From Treponema sp. (lineage in GTDB: Bacteria > Spirochaetota > Spirochaetia > Treponematales > Treponemataceae): a stretch of DNA of 59,958 bases. Of the stretch, positions 44,404 through 53,467 are shown piece after piece. A program made the position numbers and the translations under genes. Position 1 is the first letter of the stretch; each line of letters opens with the position of its first letter. The stretch covers positions 1 to 59,958 of the forward strand of contig JAKSTH010000003.1 in assembly GCA_024402655.1 (NCBI GenBank). The letters run 5' to 3'. The notes beneath the pieces are model-generated. The model was not told where the DNA came from. It searched no databases and saw only the letters and a list, made by a program, of their open reading frames with translations.

Positions 44404-46542
44404 ATGGTAAAAGTTGAACTTAGTAAAAATGAAAAAATAACAATTCCTGCTTGTGTTAGTCTTGAAAACAAAAGACACTTAACACAGGCAGAAATTTCTA
44501 TATTAAAAACAAACCAGAACACAATGGAAAATGATGCATGGGAAAATTTCTATGTTTCAAACAAGGACGGGGAATTTGATCCTTCTTTAATTCAGTTTTC
44601 ATTTTTTTCTGGTTTTGTTGTTTTAGGCCGTCTTGTAAACGCTACTCTTAATTACAATGATCTTCATCTTAAATGCGGCATTTCCAATTCCAAAATAAAT
44701 GACCTTGTTGCCGGAGATGACTTTGTAATTAATAACGTTGCTTATCTTGATAATTATGTTATTGGGGACAGAGTAATTCTTTTTAATGTTACAGAAATCT
44801 GTTGTACAAAACATTCCAAATTTGGTAACGGTATTTTAAAACAGGGAGAACCAGAAGAAAACAGAATCTGGATTGGTGTTGCCAACGAAAACGATGGTCG
44901 CCGTGTTCTTCCATTTGAAAGCATGATTCCTGCCGACGCTTATATCTGGTCTCATTACAGAGATGATCCAGCCCTTTTAGACAGATTTCAGGAACTTACA
45001 GAAGTTGGAAATACAGGTCTTTTAGACACCATTGGTTTTATTGATGACGATGTTGTAATCAAAAATACAAATATTGTAAAAGACACAAAAGTTGGTAAAG
45101 CAGCTTATATTAAGGGTGCCTTAAAACTTAAAAATATTACTATTCTTTCGTCAGAAGAGGAAGTTACTCAGATTGGAGAAGGGGTAGAAATGGTAAACGG
45201 CATTTTAGGCTATGGCTGCCGTGTATTTTACCAGGCAATTGCAGTTCGCTTTGTAATTGGAAGAAACTGTCAGATTAAGTATGGTGCCCGTCTTTTAAAC
45301 TCTGTACTTGGAGACAATTCTACAATTTCCTGCTGCGAAGTTTTGAATAACCTGATTTATCCTTTCCACGAACAGCATCATAACTCTTCGTTCCTTATTG
45401 CTACTACAGTAATGGGACAGTCTAACATTGCTTCTGGTGCAACAATTGGTAGTAACCATAACTCTAGAAGTCCAGATGGCGAAATTTTTGCAAAACGAGG
45501 TTTCTGGCCAGGTCTTTGTTCAGATTTTAAACATAATTCACGGTTTGCAAGTTTTGTTCTGGTTTCTAAAGGAAGTTATCAGCATGAACTGGATATTCCG
45601 TATCCTTTTGCTTTGGTAAGCCCTGGTGAAAAAACTGATGAAGCAATTACAATTATTCCGGCTTTCTGGTTTATGTATGATATGTTTGCCATTACCAGAA
45701 ACAAGAATAAATTTGCAAAAAGAGATAAACGCAAGGTAAAAGTTCAGAATATTGAATTTGATCCGCTGGCACCAGATACAATGCAGGAAGTAATGGAAGC
45801 ATTAAACAGAATTATTGGTTTAACAGCAGAGTATCTTAAAGAGCCAAAAAATCTTCAGGGTGCAAAAGACTATTTACATCAAAATCCTGATGCACAATTT
45901 AGTCTGATGGATATGACATGTCAGAAAAAGTATGGGGCAATTATTGCAAAACCTGTAAAAGCTTACAAAATGTACCGCAAAATTGTTAAATATTTTGCCT
46001 GCTTTACTTTAATAGACTATTGTAAAACTCAGGGTAAAAAGAAACTTACGCTGGAAGATATTGCAGAAATCAGAAAACTTTCTCTTTTTACAGAATGGGA
46101 AAATGTTGGTGGACAAATTATTCCTTCTGCAAAAATTCAGAAACTGTTCAGTCTGATTAAAGGCCGTTCAATTAATAACTGGGAAGAAGTTCATCAGTAT
46201 TATAATCAGTGTCAGGCAGACTATTCTTTGTGGAAAGTTCGCTATGCACTGTATCTTTTGGAACAGCTTTATTCCCGCCCAATTGAAGAATTCAACAGTC
46301 TTGTTTATCAGGATGTAATTGACGATGTAAAAGTTGTTGCTCAGGATATTTACAATGATTCTGTTTCTTCCAGAGAAAAGGATTATACTGATTATTACAG
46401 AAACATGACTTATAGAAATCAGAAGGAAATGGAAGCAGTTATTGGTTCATTGGGAGACAATTCTTTCCTTATCCAGCTGAAAAAAGATACTGCAGAGTTT
46501 ATTGAAGATTTAGAAGTTATTTTTAAAGGACTTGCAAAATAA
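44404..46542 (+). CDS. DUF4954-family protein (left-handed beta-helix, acyltransferase-like fold)
   Basis: The product is 712 aa. The central region (about 90-390) has a repeated hexapeptide character typical of left-handed beta helices (ISNSKINDLVAGDDFVINNVAYLDNYVIGDRVILFN; VVIKNTNIVKDTKVGKAAYIKG; ANIASGATIGSNHNSR). The pattern and size match DUF4954 proteins of spirochaetes and Bacteroidetes, related to sugar-nucleotide acyltransferases and pyrophosphorylases. The C-terminal 250 residues are helical. Activity is unknown. TAGAAT (44391-44396) lies seven bases before the ATG. leuA follows after three bases. Confidence 0.82.
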   Translation: MVKVELSKNEKITIPACVSLENKRHLTQAEISILKTNQNTMENDAWENFYVSNKDGEFDPSLIQFSFFSGFVVLGRLVNATLNYNDLHLKCGISNSKINDLVAGDDFVINNVAYLDNYVIGDRVILFNVTEICCTKHSKFGNGILKQGEPEENRIWIGVANENDGRRVLPFESMIPADAYIWSHYRDDPALLDRFQELTEVGNTGLLDTIGFIDDDVVIKNTNIVKDTKVGKAAYIKGALKLKNITILSSEEEVTQIGEGVEMVNGILGYGCRVFYQAIAVRFVIGRNCQIKYGARLLNSVLGDNSTISCCEVLNNLIYPFHEQHHNSSFLIATTVMGQSNIASGATIGSNHNSRSPDGEIFAKRGFWPGLCSDFKHNSRFASFVLVSKGSYQHELDIPYPFALVSPGEKTDEAITIIPAFWFMYDMFAITRNKNKFAKRDKRKVKVQNIEFDPLAPDTMQEVMEALNRIIGLTAEYLKEPKNLQGAKDYLHQNPDAQFSLMDMTCQKKYGAIIAKPVKAYKMYRKIVKYFACFTLIDYCKTQGKKKLTLEDIAEIRKLSLFTEWENVGGQIIPSAKIQKLFSLIKGRSINNWEEVHQYYNQCQADYSLWKVRYALYLLEQLYSRPIEEFNSLVYQDVIDDVKVVAQDIYNDSVSSREKDYTDYYRNMTYRNQKEMEAVIGSLGDNSFLIQLKKDTAEFIEDLEVIFKGLAK

Positions 46543-46545
46543 TTT

Positions 46546-48234
46546 ATGAAAATTAATGGTAAGTATAAACAGTTTGAATCGGTTGTACTCGAAAATAGAA
46601 CCTGGCCTTCTAAGCGCATAACAAAGGCTCCTGTCTGGTGTGCTGTAGATTTGCGTGATGGTAACCAGGCGCTTATAAATCCTATGACTATAAACCAGAA
46701 GCTGGAATTTTTTAAAATGCTTGTAAATCTGGGTTTTAAAGAAATAGAAGTAGGATTCCCTTCATCTAATGATACAGAATTTAACTTTGTTCGTACTCTT
46801 GTAAATGAAAATCTGATTCCTGATGATGTTACAATTCAGGTTTTGTGTCAGGCTCGTGAACATCTTATTGAACGAACAATGGAAGCTTTGCGGGGCGTAA
46901 AAAAAGCAATTTTTCATATTTATACTGCAACTTCGCCAGCTCATAGAGTTTACAATTTTAATAAAACAAAAGAAGAACTTTTGCAAATTGCGGTAGACGG
47001 GGTTGGTTTTGTAAAAAAATATATGGATGTGGCAGAAGGATGCAACATCAGACTGGAATTTTCTCCAGAAGCCTTTACTCAGACAGAAATGGACTATTCT
47101 TTGCAGATTTGTGAAGCGGTAATAGATGAATGGGGCACTTCTAAAGATAAAATGATAATCAATCTTCCTAGCACAGTGGAAGCTTCTTTGCCAAATCAGT
47201 TTGCAGATCAGATTGAATATTTTTGTACACACTTGAAAAACCGGGATAAGGTTGTAATTTCTTTGCACAATCATAATGACAGAGGCGAAGGAGTTGCTCA
47301 GTGTGAAATGGGACTGCTGGCAGGGGCAGAGCGAGTAGAAGGATGTCTTTTTGGAAACGGAGAACGCTCTGGAAATCTTGATATTGTTACTGTTGCTTTG
47401 AACATGTATTCCCAGGGTGTGGATCCTGAACTGGATTTTAGTAACCTGGCAAAAGTTTCTGCAGAATATACAAGACTTACCGGCATGGGAATTCATCCTA
47501 GAACTCCATATTCAGGTGAATTGGTGTTTACTTCTTTTAGTGGCGGACACCAGGATGCTATTAGAAAAGCAATGGCATTCCGCGAAAACAAGGAAAAGAA
47601 TTATTTGTGGGATGTTCCTTATTTGCCAGTTGACCCTCATGATATTGGCCGCCAGTACGAAGGAATTATCCGCATTAACAGTCAGAGTGGAAAAGGTGGA
47701 GCGGCATTTATTCTTGAAAATAATTTTGGAATTATGGCGCCAAAAAGTATGCATCCTGTTATTGGAGAAGTTGTAAAAAAAGCAGCAGATGAATTGCAGA
47801 GGGAATTGTCTCCTGCAGAAGTTTATGACATGTTTGCACAGCGATGGCTTAATACAAAATATCCTCTTAATGTATTGGAAATTACAGAAAAACATATTGA
47901 AGGGGAACGAGGTGGAAACGGAGAAGAACATGTTGCTGCAACTGCAACTGTTGAATGGTATGGAAAGCGCCTGGTAATTACTGCCAGTGGAAACGGTCCT
48001 TTGGATGCCTTTGTAAATGCAATGAAGAGAACTTCGGCTCCAGCTTTTAATATTTCATCTTTCAGTGAACATTCTATTGGTATTGGTTCTGACACTCACG
48101 CTATTGCTTATGTTCAGCTTACAATGGAAGATGGAACTCCTGTTTGGGGAGTTGGAAAAAGTTCCAACGTAGGTCGTGCCGGTGTAGGTGCAGTTGTTAG
48201 TGCTTTGAATTTTTATTTGAATACGGAGAATTAG
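46546..48234 (+). CDS. leuA: 2-isopropylmalate synthase (long, LeuA type 2)
   Basis: The product is 562 aa. It opens VLENRTWPSKRITKAPVWCAVDLRDGNQALINPM, typical of the long bacterial/fungal LeuA form. It has FEIEVGFPSSNDTEF-like and SLHNHNDRGEGVAQCEMGLLAGAERVEG metal- and substrate-binding motifs, and a C-terminal LeuA allosteric domain with GIGSDTHAIAYVQL. It condenses 2-oxoisovalerate with acetyl-CoA at the first committed step of leucine synthesis. The other leu genes are not in the window. It is close behind the DUF4954 gene, so the two are likely co-transcribed. Confidence 0.93.
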   Translation: MKINGKYKQFESVVLENRTWPSKRITKAPVWCAVDLRDGNQALINPMTINQKLEFFKMLVNLGFKEIEVGFPSSNDTEFNFVRTLVNENLIPDDVTIQVLCQAREHLIERTMEALRGVKKAIFHIYTATSPAHRVYNFNKTKEELLQIAVDGVGFVKKYMDVAEGCNIRLEFSPEAFTQTEMDYSLQICEAVIDEWGTSKDKMIINLPSTVEASLPNQFADQIEYFCTHLKNRDKVVISLHNHNDRGEGVAQCEMGLLAGAERVEGCLFGNGERSGNLDIVTVALNMYSQGVDPELDFSNLAKVSAEYTRLTGMGIHPRTPYSGELVFTSFSGGHQDAIRKAMAFRENKEKNYLWDVPYLPVDPHDIGRQYEGIIRINSQSGKGGAAFILENNFGIMAPKSMHPVIGEVVKKAADELQRELSPAEVYDMFAQRWLNTKYPLNVLEITEKHIEGERGGNGEEHVAATATVEWYGKRLVITASGNGPLDAFVNAMKRTSAPAFNISSFSEHSIGIGSDTHAIAYVQLTMEDGTPVWGVGKSSNVGRAGVGAVVSALNFYLNTEN

Positions 48235-48257
48235 ATTATTCAACTTTAGATTCCCAA

Positions 48258-48791
48258 TTGATTCTTTATAATGACCCTATAAAAAAAGTAAAAATCCGTG
48301 ATTTGCAGAGAAAGCAGGAAATTACAATTAAAGAAATTGTTTTTGTAGATGGAAAGGAAACCTGGTTAAAAATTCAAATAGATGGCAAAGAAGGGTACAT
48401 TTGTTATTCACAATATATTTATGATCCATATGAAAATAATAACTGGATGCTAACTGAAACAATTGAGAGCGGAAACAAAATATTTCATGTTTTAAAGTGT
48501 TCTCAAAGTTTTTTTGTTTATACCAATTTAAGAATGAGAGACAAACCTGGACTCGACGGAAATAAAGTTGGAATAATAGAAGCCACTCAAAAAGATTATG
48601 CCGTTGTAAAAACAATAGAAGTTACTGAAGAAAAAGAAACCATTGATGGCAAAACAGAAAGATGGGCTAAAGTTGAATATAAAGGAATTACAGGCTGGGT
48701 TTTTGCCGGATATTTAGATTACGAAAGAGGCGGCCCTAGATTCTGGACTCCTGAATTCAGTTTTGAAATGTCACTGGGTGCTGGTATATAA
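48258..48791 (+). CDS. Double SH3-domain protein, probably missing its 5' end
   Basis: The frame encodes two bacterial SH3 domains: IKKVKIRDL...WLKIQIDGKEGYICYSQYIY (first 60 residues) and NLRMRDKPG...ERWAKVEYKGITGWVFAGYL (about 95-155). The only start before the first domain is TTG 48258, without a ribosome binding site, and the frame stays open back into leuA in a different phase. Related secreted SH3 proteins, such as that at 58387, carry a signal peptide that is absent here. I take this as a 5'-truncated remnant, though translation after leuA by re-initiation is possible. Confidence 0.5.
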   Translation: MILYNDPIKKVKIRDLQRKQEITIKEIVFVDGKETWLKIQIDGKEGYICYSQYIYDPYENNNWMLTETIESGNKIFHVLKCSQSFFVYTNLRMRDKPGLDGNKVGIIEATQKDYAVVKTIEVTEEKETIDGKTERWAKVEYKGITGWVFAGYLDYERGGPRFWTPEFSFEMSLGAGI

Positions 48792-48850
48792 AATCATAGG
48801 AAAATATGGGATCTAATTTTATATCATTAGTGTATTGTTGTATATTAATA

Positions 48851-48884
48851 ACCTATTGACAAAGTAGGTAAATAAAACTATTAT
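48851..48884 (+). promoter_or_regulatory. Promoter and Rrf2-type operator of the cystathionine-enzyme operon
   Basis: TTGACA (48856-48861) and TATTAT (48879-48884) are 17 bases apart. The palindrome ACCTA-N9-TAGGT (48851-48869) covers the -35. The same palindrome occurs three times around 56480-56603 beside an Rrf2-family regulator, so a bound regulator should block RNA polymerase here. Confidence 0.75.
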
Positions 48885-48913
48885 AATTGTACATAACTTA
48901 AAAGGAGGCACAC

Positions 48914-48991
48914 ATGGTTATTTTCTTTGAAAAACTTGTCCGTGAAAATTTCCGCAACGGTGTCATGCGTGTCTGCTTTCTTTCTAAATAA
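48914..48991 (+). CDS. Conserved 25-aa leader peptide (copy 1)
   Basis: A 25-codon ORF with a consensus ribosome binding site (AAAAGGAGG, six bases before the ATG) lies 30 bases after the -10 and 80 bases before the cystathionine gene. Its residues 5-18 are FEKLVRENFRNGVM, identical to the peptide at 56380-56457, and the tail is RVCFLSK with one Cys. Eight silent nucleotide differences between the two cores show that the peptide sequence is under selection. Function is inferred: a regulatory leader that senses cysteine supply. I know of no named family. Confidence 0.82.
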   Translation: MVIFFEKLVRENFRNGVMRVCFLSK

Positions 48992-48993
48992 CA

Positions 48994-49018
48994 GTTCCAT
49001 TAGGGACCATGTCTTTTT
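48994..49018 (+). terminator. Possible attenuator hairpin after leader peptide 1
   Basis: GTTCC (48994-48998) and GGGAC (49003-49007) form a short stem (one G-U pair), and five T follow at 49014-49018. It begins three bases after the leader stop codon, so a ribosome on the end of the leader would mask it. The stem is weak, so this is tentative. Confidence 0.3.
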
Positions 49019-49071
49019 AAAACGAAATCAAATTAATTTTACATCTTTTTTTTATTTTTGGAGAAATTATT

Positions 49072-50238
49072 ATGTCTGTTAGTATAGAAACTAAATGTCT
49101 TCATCTTGTGGAAGACCCAAGTAATTCTGAGGAAGGGAACTGTAAAAGCCTTCATTATGGTTCTGTAAGTTATCCAATATATCAAACTGCAACTTATGCA
49201 CATCCTGCTGTAGGTCAGAGTACTGGTTTTGATTATTCCCGCCTGCAAAATCCTACCAGAGCTCAGGTAGAAAAGGTTGTTGCCCAGCTGGAAGGTGGTA
49301 TTGATGCTTTTGCCCTCTCTACTGGAATGGCAGCAATTTCTCTTTTATTTGAAATCTTTAAACCTGGCGACCATCTGATTATTGATTCTGATTTATACGG
49401 TGGCGCAATTCGTCTTTTTGATCATGTTACATCTAAAAATGGCGTAGAATTTACTCGTGCCAACTGCAGTGTTGATAATGTTGAAGTTCTGGTAAAACCT
49501 AACACTAAGGCAATTTATATTGAAACTCCTACGAATCCCATGATGAACGTTACAGACATTCAGGCTTTATCGGCAATTGCAAAAAAACACGGCCTTCTTC
49601 TTATTGTAGACAATACATTCCTTTCTCCATATTTTCAGAATCCGCTTGCTCTTGGTGCTGATGTGGTAATTCATAGTGGTACAAAATATCTTGCCGGTCA
49701 TAATGATACTTTGGCAGGCTTTATTGTAACTAACAGAGAAGATATTCAGGAAAAACTGAGATTTTTAATTAAAACAACTGGAGCAGGGCTTGCACCTTTT
49801 GACTGCTGGCTGGTTCTTCGTGGAATTAAAACTCTGGCCCTTAGAATGGAAGCGGCTCAGAAAAATGCACAGAAAATTGTGACTTGGCTAAAAAATCAGA
49901 AGGGCGTGACAAAAGTGATTTATCCGGGACTTTCTGAACACCCTGGTTATGAAATTATGAAAAAGCAGGCTCGCGGATTTGGGGCAATGGTTACTTTTAA
50001 TGTTACCGATGAAGCACTGGCAAAAAAGATTCTTGGTAGTGTTCAGCTGATTCAGTATGCGGAAAGTCTTGGTGGTGTAGAAACTTTAATCACTTATCCT
50101 ACAACTCAGACTCATGCAGATGTTCCCGAAGAGCTTCGCCTGAAAAATGGAATTACTCCGGCAACTTTGCGACTTTCTGTAGGTATTGAAAATGTTGACG
50201 ATTTGATTGAAGATTTAAAACAGGCATTGGAGGCATAA
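49072..50238 (+). CDS. Cystathionine gamma-synthase/gamma-lyase family enzyme
   Basis: The product is 388 aa, a PLP trans-sulfuration enzyme: YSRLQNPTRAQVEKVVAQLEGG, ALSTGMAAIS (81-90), ETPTNPMM (151-158), D180 in IVDNTF and the Schiff-base K205 in HSGTKYLAGHND. GVETLITYPTTQTHADVP near the end supports the MetB/MetC/CGL group. Whether it makes cystathionine, cleaves it, or uses sulfide cannot be told from sequence alone. GGAG precedes the ATG. The upstream leader peptide, the operator and the C-S lyase that follows all point to sulfur amino-acid metabolism. Confidence 0.88.
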   Translation: MSVSIETKCLHLVEDPSNSEEGNCKSLHYGSVSYPIYQTATYAHPAVGQSTGFDYSRLQNPTRAQVEKVVAQLEGGIDAFALSTGMAAISLLFEIFKPGDHLIIDSDLYGGAIRLFDHVTSKNGVEFTRANCSVDNVEVLVKPNTKAIYIETPTNPMMNVTDIQALSAIAKKHGLLLIVDNTFLSPYFQNPLALGADVVIHSGTKYLAGHNDTLAGFIVTNREDIQEKLRFLIKTTGAGLAPFDCWLVLRGIKTLALRMEAAQKNAQKIVTWLKNQKGVTKVIYPGLSEHPGYEIMKKQARGFGAMVTFNVTDEALAKKILGSVQLIQYAESLGGVETLITYPTTQTHADVPEELRLKNGITPATLRLSVGIENVDDLIEDLKQALEA

Positions 50239-50239
50239 A

Positions 50240-51400
50240 ATGGATTTTGATAAAATTACAGACCGCAGTAAAACTTACGCAATTAAATATGATCTGGCAA
50301 AAGCCCGTAATAAACCGGAAGATGCCATTAGTCTTTGGGTTGCAGATATGGATTTTCCAACTGCACCTTGCATTCAAAAAGCTCTTGCAGATCGTGCTGC
50401 TCATGGAATATTTGGTTACAGCCGCCCAGATGAACGCTATTATGAAGCCCTGGAAAAATGGTATAAGACACGCCACAATTACAGTTTTGAAAAAGAATGG
50501 GTTATAAATACTCCGGGCGTTGTTTTTGCCATTGCAACTGCCATCAAGGCATATACAAAGGAAGGGGACGGTGTTCTGATTCAAAAGCCGGTTTATTATC
50601 CTTTTTTTAATATGATTAATGCTTTGGACAGAAAAGTTGTAAACAGTCCTTTAGAGTTTAAAAACGGTCATTACGAAATCAATTTTGAAGATTTTGAAAA
50701 GCAGATTGTTGAAAATGATGTAAAGCTGTTTCTTTTGTGTTCTCCTCACAATCCTGGTGGAAGAGTGTGGAGCAAAGCAGAACTTGAAAAAATTGCAGAA
50801 ATCTGTTTGCGTCATAAAGTGATTGTTGTAAGTGATGAAATTCATTCAGATATTACTTTTGGTGATAATGTTCACACAGTTTTTGGAAACATTTCAAAAG
50901 AAGCGGCTGAAAATTCAATAATCTGTACAGCTCCAAGTAAGTCTTTTAACCTTGCAGGTCTTCAGTTTTCAAATATTTTTATTCCAAATGCAGAGCTCCG
51001 AAAAAAGTTCCAGAAGGAAGTTGATAAAACCGGTTATGATGAACCTTCTTTAACAGGAATTGTGGCCGCTGTTGCAGCATATTCAGAAGGCGGACAGTGG
51101 TTTGATGAGGCAAAAAAATATATCTGGGAAAATATTCAGTTTGCAGCAAAGTATCTGGAAGAACATAATCCAAAAATCAAGGCAATTATTCCAGAAGGAA
51201 CATACCTTTTGTGGCTGGATTTTTCTGAAACAGGACTTTCCGATGCTGAAATCAACGAAAAGGTTTTAAGACAGGCAAAGGTCTGGCTTGATGCAGGAAG
51301 TATGTTTGGAAAGGAAGGGGAAAAGTTCCAGAGAATAAATTGTGCTACTCCACGGGTAGTTTTAGAGCAGGCATTAAAAAATATTTGTGAAATATTTTAA
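50240..51400 (+). CDS. MalY/PatB-type C-S lyase (cystathionine beta-lyase-like)
   Basis: The product is 386 aa. It opens DRSKTYAIKYDL...ISLWVADMDFPTAP, the hallmark of MalY/PatB enzymes. CSPHNPGGRVW (167-177), D199 in VSDEIHSDI and K234 in APSKSFNLAG complete the PLP site. These enzymes cleave cystathionine or cysteine conjugates to pyruvate, ammonia and a thiol or H2S; treponemal cystalysin belongs here. It starts one base after the preceding stop, so the two are translationally linked. Confidence 0.92.
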   Translation: MDFDKITDRSKTYAIKYDLAKARNKPEDAISLWVADMDFPTAPCIQKALADRAAHGIFGYSRPDERYYEALEKWYKTRHNYSFEKEWVINTPGVVFAIATAIKAYTKEGDGVLIQKPVYYPFFNMINALDRKVVNSPLEFKNGHYEINFEDFEKQIVENDVKLFLLCSPHNPGGRVWSKAELEKIAEICLRHKVIVVSDEIHSDITFGDNVHTVFGNISKEAAENSIICTAPSKSFNLAGLQFSNIFIPNAELRKKFQKEVDKTGYDEPSLTGIVAAVAAYSEGGQWFDEAKKYIWENIQFAAKYLEEHNPKIKAIIPEGTYLLWLDFSETGLSDAEINEKVLRQAKVWLDAGSMFGKEGEKFQRINCATPRVVLEQALKNICEIF

Positions 51401-51459
51401 TGACAGAAGGTTGTGTTACCTATATAGAAGATATGTACAATCACTACTAATAAGGGCTA

Positions 51460-52098
51460 TTACTTTACAGGATTAGTAAACTTTCTGATCCTGTAAGTAA
51501 CCCCTAATTCATCACAAATCTTCTGGCACTGCTGTTCATCTTCATGGGTGATTGTTGTATCTACAGTACTTAAAATAATTTTTGGAACGTAGTTTGCAGC
51601 ATCTTTTACAAATGCCAGTAAGGCTGGGAAGGCCTTTTCCTTATAAATAGGACGTACTGTTTTTTCATAAATCTCTGAATTGCTGGAATTAAGACTTATA
51701 GAAAGGACATCAATCCTGTTTTTCAGAAGTGGGGCAATAGGTTTTTCATTTACTAAATCTCCAAGACCATTTGTGTTTATGCGTACAGGAAGCGAGAAAT
51801 TTGTTTTCAGAAAATCTGCAACCTTCAGGAGTGTGTCTAAAGCTTCTGTAGGCTCTCCATATCCGCAGAAAACAAATTCTTTATAGTTCTTGAACTGTTC
51901 TGTTTTGCTTTCTTCTTTTATGGCATTTATTACTTCCTGTGCTGTTGGTTCACGTTCCAGCCAGAGAGTATCTACATTGTCAAATTCCTGCTGCTTTCCC
52001 TGTCGTATACAGAAGGTACAGTTACATGGACATTTATTTGTAAGATTGATGTATAATCCGCTATATTCCGGATAAATAAGTGTCATTCCTTTTTTCAT
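51460..52098 (-). CDS. TatD-associated-type radical SAM protein
   Basis: The product is 212 aa. The [4Fe-4S] cluster motif is CxxxCxxC in NKCPCNCTFCIRQG. YINLTNKCPCNC, FVFCGYGEPTEAL and RINTNGLGDL fit the short radical SAM family found with TatD nucleases (TIGR04038-like). No tatD is adjacent here. The substrate is unknown. It is transcribed against the C-S lyase gene. Confidence 0.85.
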   Translation of the reverse strand: MKKGMTLIYPEYSGLYINLTNKCPCNCTFCIRQGKQQEFDNVDTLWLEREPTAQEVINAIKEESKTEQFKNYKEFVFCGYGEPTEALDTLLKVADFLKTNFSLPVRINTNGLGDLVNEKPIAPLLKNRIDVLSISLNSSNSEIYEKTVRPIYKEKAFPALLAFVKDAANYVPKIILSTVDTTITHEDEQQCQKICDELGVTYRIRKFTNPVK

Positions 52099-52131
52099 AG
52101 AATATATAACTTAATAATACAATTAGTTTGA

Positions 52132-52632
52132 TTAATCAAGCCACTTTTCAACAACAACACAAATGAAACCTGAAGTTCTAAGCTTTTCTGCTTTTTCTTC
52201 AGGAGTCATTGGTTTTCTGCCAGGTTCAAATTCGCTTGGATCTTTATCTGAATCTAAATATCCGCATTTCTTGTAAAAACCAGCAGCTCTGTCCTGAGAA
52301 GTTATGGCAATGTGTTTAAATCCTTTTTCTTTAATCCATTTTTCGGCTTCTTCAATAAGAATATGGCCAACTCCAGATTTCTGTTTTTCTCGAATTACAC
52401 AAACGCGTCCAATACGGGCTGTATCTGGTTTTGGATAGGTAATGTTACAGCCTGCTAAAGGTTTGTTGTCATCAATAATCACAATGAAATTTGCATTTTC
52501 TTTTGGTTCATCGTGACCAAATTCTCTTTCAATTCCAATATTCTGACCAAAAACAAAGGCATCGGTTCTTACATAATCATAAGCTTTGAACAGCCATTCT
52601 GGTGAATCTTTTGTAACTCTATAAATTTCCAT
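52132..52632 (-). CDS. GNAT-family N-acetyltransferase
   Basis: AGGA and ATG 52632 set the start (166 aa); the TTG at 52638 is rejected. The acetyl-CoA region is RIGRVCVIREKQKSGVGHILIEEAEKWIKEKGF (motif A, with the Q/R-x-x-G-x-G/A pattern as QKSGVG), then AITSQDRAAGFYKKCGYL. It lies downstream of the amino-acid transporter genes on the same strand, beyond a hairpin, and may be expressed by read-through. In Bacillus, cysteine-derivative uptake operons also combine an acetyltransferase, an ABC importer and an M20 deacetylase. Confidence 0.85.
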   Translation of the reverse strand: MEIYRVTKDSPEWLFKAYDYVRTDAFVFGQNIGIEREFGHDEPKENANFIVIIDDNKPLAGCNITYPKPDTARIGRVCVIREKQKSGVGHILIEEAEKWIKEKGFKHIAITSQDRAAGFYKKCGYLDSDKDPSEFEPGRKPMTPEEKAEKLRTSGFICVVVEKWLD

Positions 52633-52648
52633 AATCAAATCCTATAAA

Positions 52649-52673
52649 GGTGGTTTAGATAACCTTAACCACC
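52649..52673 (-). terminator. Hairpin between transporter ATPase and GNAT gene
   Basis: GGTGGTT and AACCACC form a 7-base stem (52649-52655 / 52667-52673) with an 11-base loop, followed on the minus strand by TTTATA. It is a weak terminator or processing site after the ATPase stop, so the GNAT gene is probably expressed less than the transporter. Confidence 0.5.
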
Positions 52674-52679
52674 ACAAAA

Positions 52680-53447
52680 TTAAATAATGAATTCTGGTTC
52701 CTGAAGAAGCTGCATCTTGCTGAAGAATTCCTTAGTTCTTTCATTTTTAGGATTTTCAAAAACTTCTCTAGGAGTGCCGTCTTCTACGATTTTTCCTTTA
52801 TCAAGGAAGATTACTCTGTTTGAAACTTTACGGATGAAATTCATTTCGTGAGAAACAAGAATCATTGTGTAGCCTTCAGAAGCAATTTTCTTAATTACTT
52901 CCAGAACTTCACCTACAAGTTCAGGGTCAAGGGCACTGGTTGGTTCATCAAGCAGAAGAATTTCTGGTCTCATTGCCAAAGTTCTTGCAATTGCCACACG
53001 CTGCTGCTGGCCACCACTTAAATGTTTTGGATAGTGATTTGCTTTATCAAGCAGGCCAACTCTCTTTAACTCTTCAATGGCAATGGCTCTTGCTTCTTCT
53101 TTAGTCTTTTTCTGAACAACAATCAAACCTTCCATTACATTTTCAAGGGCAGTTTTCTTTTCAAAAAGATTGAATCGCTGGAAAACCATTCCTGTAGCAC
53201 GGCGTAAATCCAGAAGTTCCTTTTTATTAAGATGTGAAAGATTTAATTCTTCTCCACTAATATTTATTGTTCCTTCTTCAGGAGTTTCAAGTCGGTTTAT
53301 ACAACGGAGCAGGGTAGATTTTCCAGTTCCGCTTGGACCAATTACGCCAATTACATCACCTTTTTTTATAGACAGGTCTATTCCGTTTAATACCTGATTA
53401 TCTTTAAATCTCTTTTTTAAGTTCTTAATTTCAATAGTTTCAGACAT
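52680..53447 (-). CDS. Polar amino-acid (cystine-type) ABC transporter ATPase
   Basis: The product is 255 aa. Walker A is GPSGTGKST (37-45), the signature is LSGGQQQR (143-150) and Walker B is LLLDEP (164-169), then SHEMNFIRKVSNRVIFLDKG. The high similarity to GlnQ/TcyN-type ATPases puts it with the permease and binding protein upstream. Its place in the operator-controlled operon suggests cystine or a cysteine derivative as substrate. Confidence 0.92.
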   Translation of the reverse strand: MSETIEIKNLKKRFKDNQVLNGIDLSIKKGDVIGVIGPSGTGKSTLLRCINRLETPEEGTINISGEELNLSHLNKKELLDLRRATGMVFQRFNLFEKKTALENVMEGLIVVQKKTKEEARAIAIEELKRVGLLDKANHYPKHLSGGQQQRVAIARTLAMRPEILLLDEPTSALDPELVGEVLEVIKKIASEGYTMILVSHEMNFIRKVSNRVIFLDKGKIVEDGTPREVFENPKNERTKEFFSKMQLLQEPEFII

Positions 53448-53467
53448 AGGATACTCCTCGCATTTCT

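Noticed and set aside
46762..47496. 244-aa minus-strand ORF inside leuA
   Set aside because: leuA is complete and conserved on the plus strand; this ORF has no ribosome binding site and no recognisable domain.
51418..51436. Fifth possible operator, ACCTA-N9-TATGT
   Set aside because: One half-site base differs, and it lies between two converging gene ends with no promoter to control, so chance is likely.
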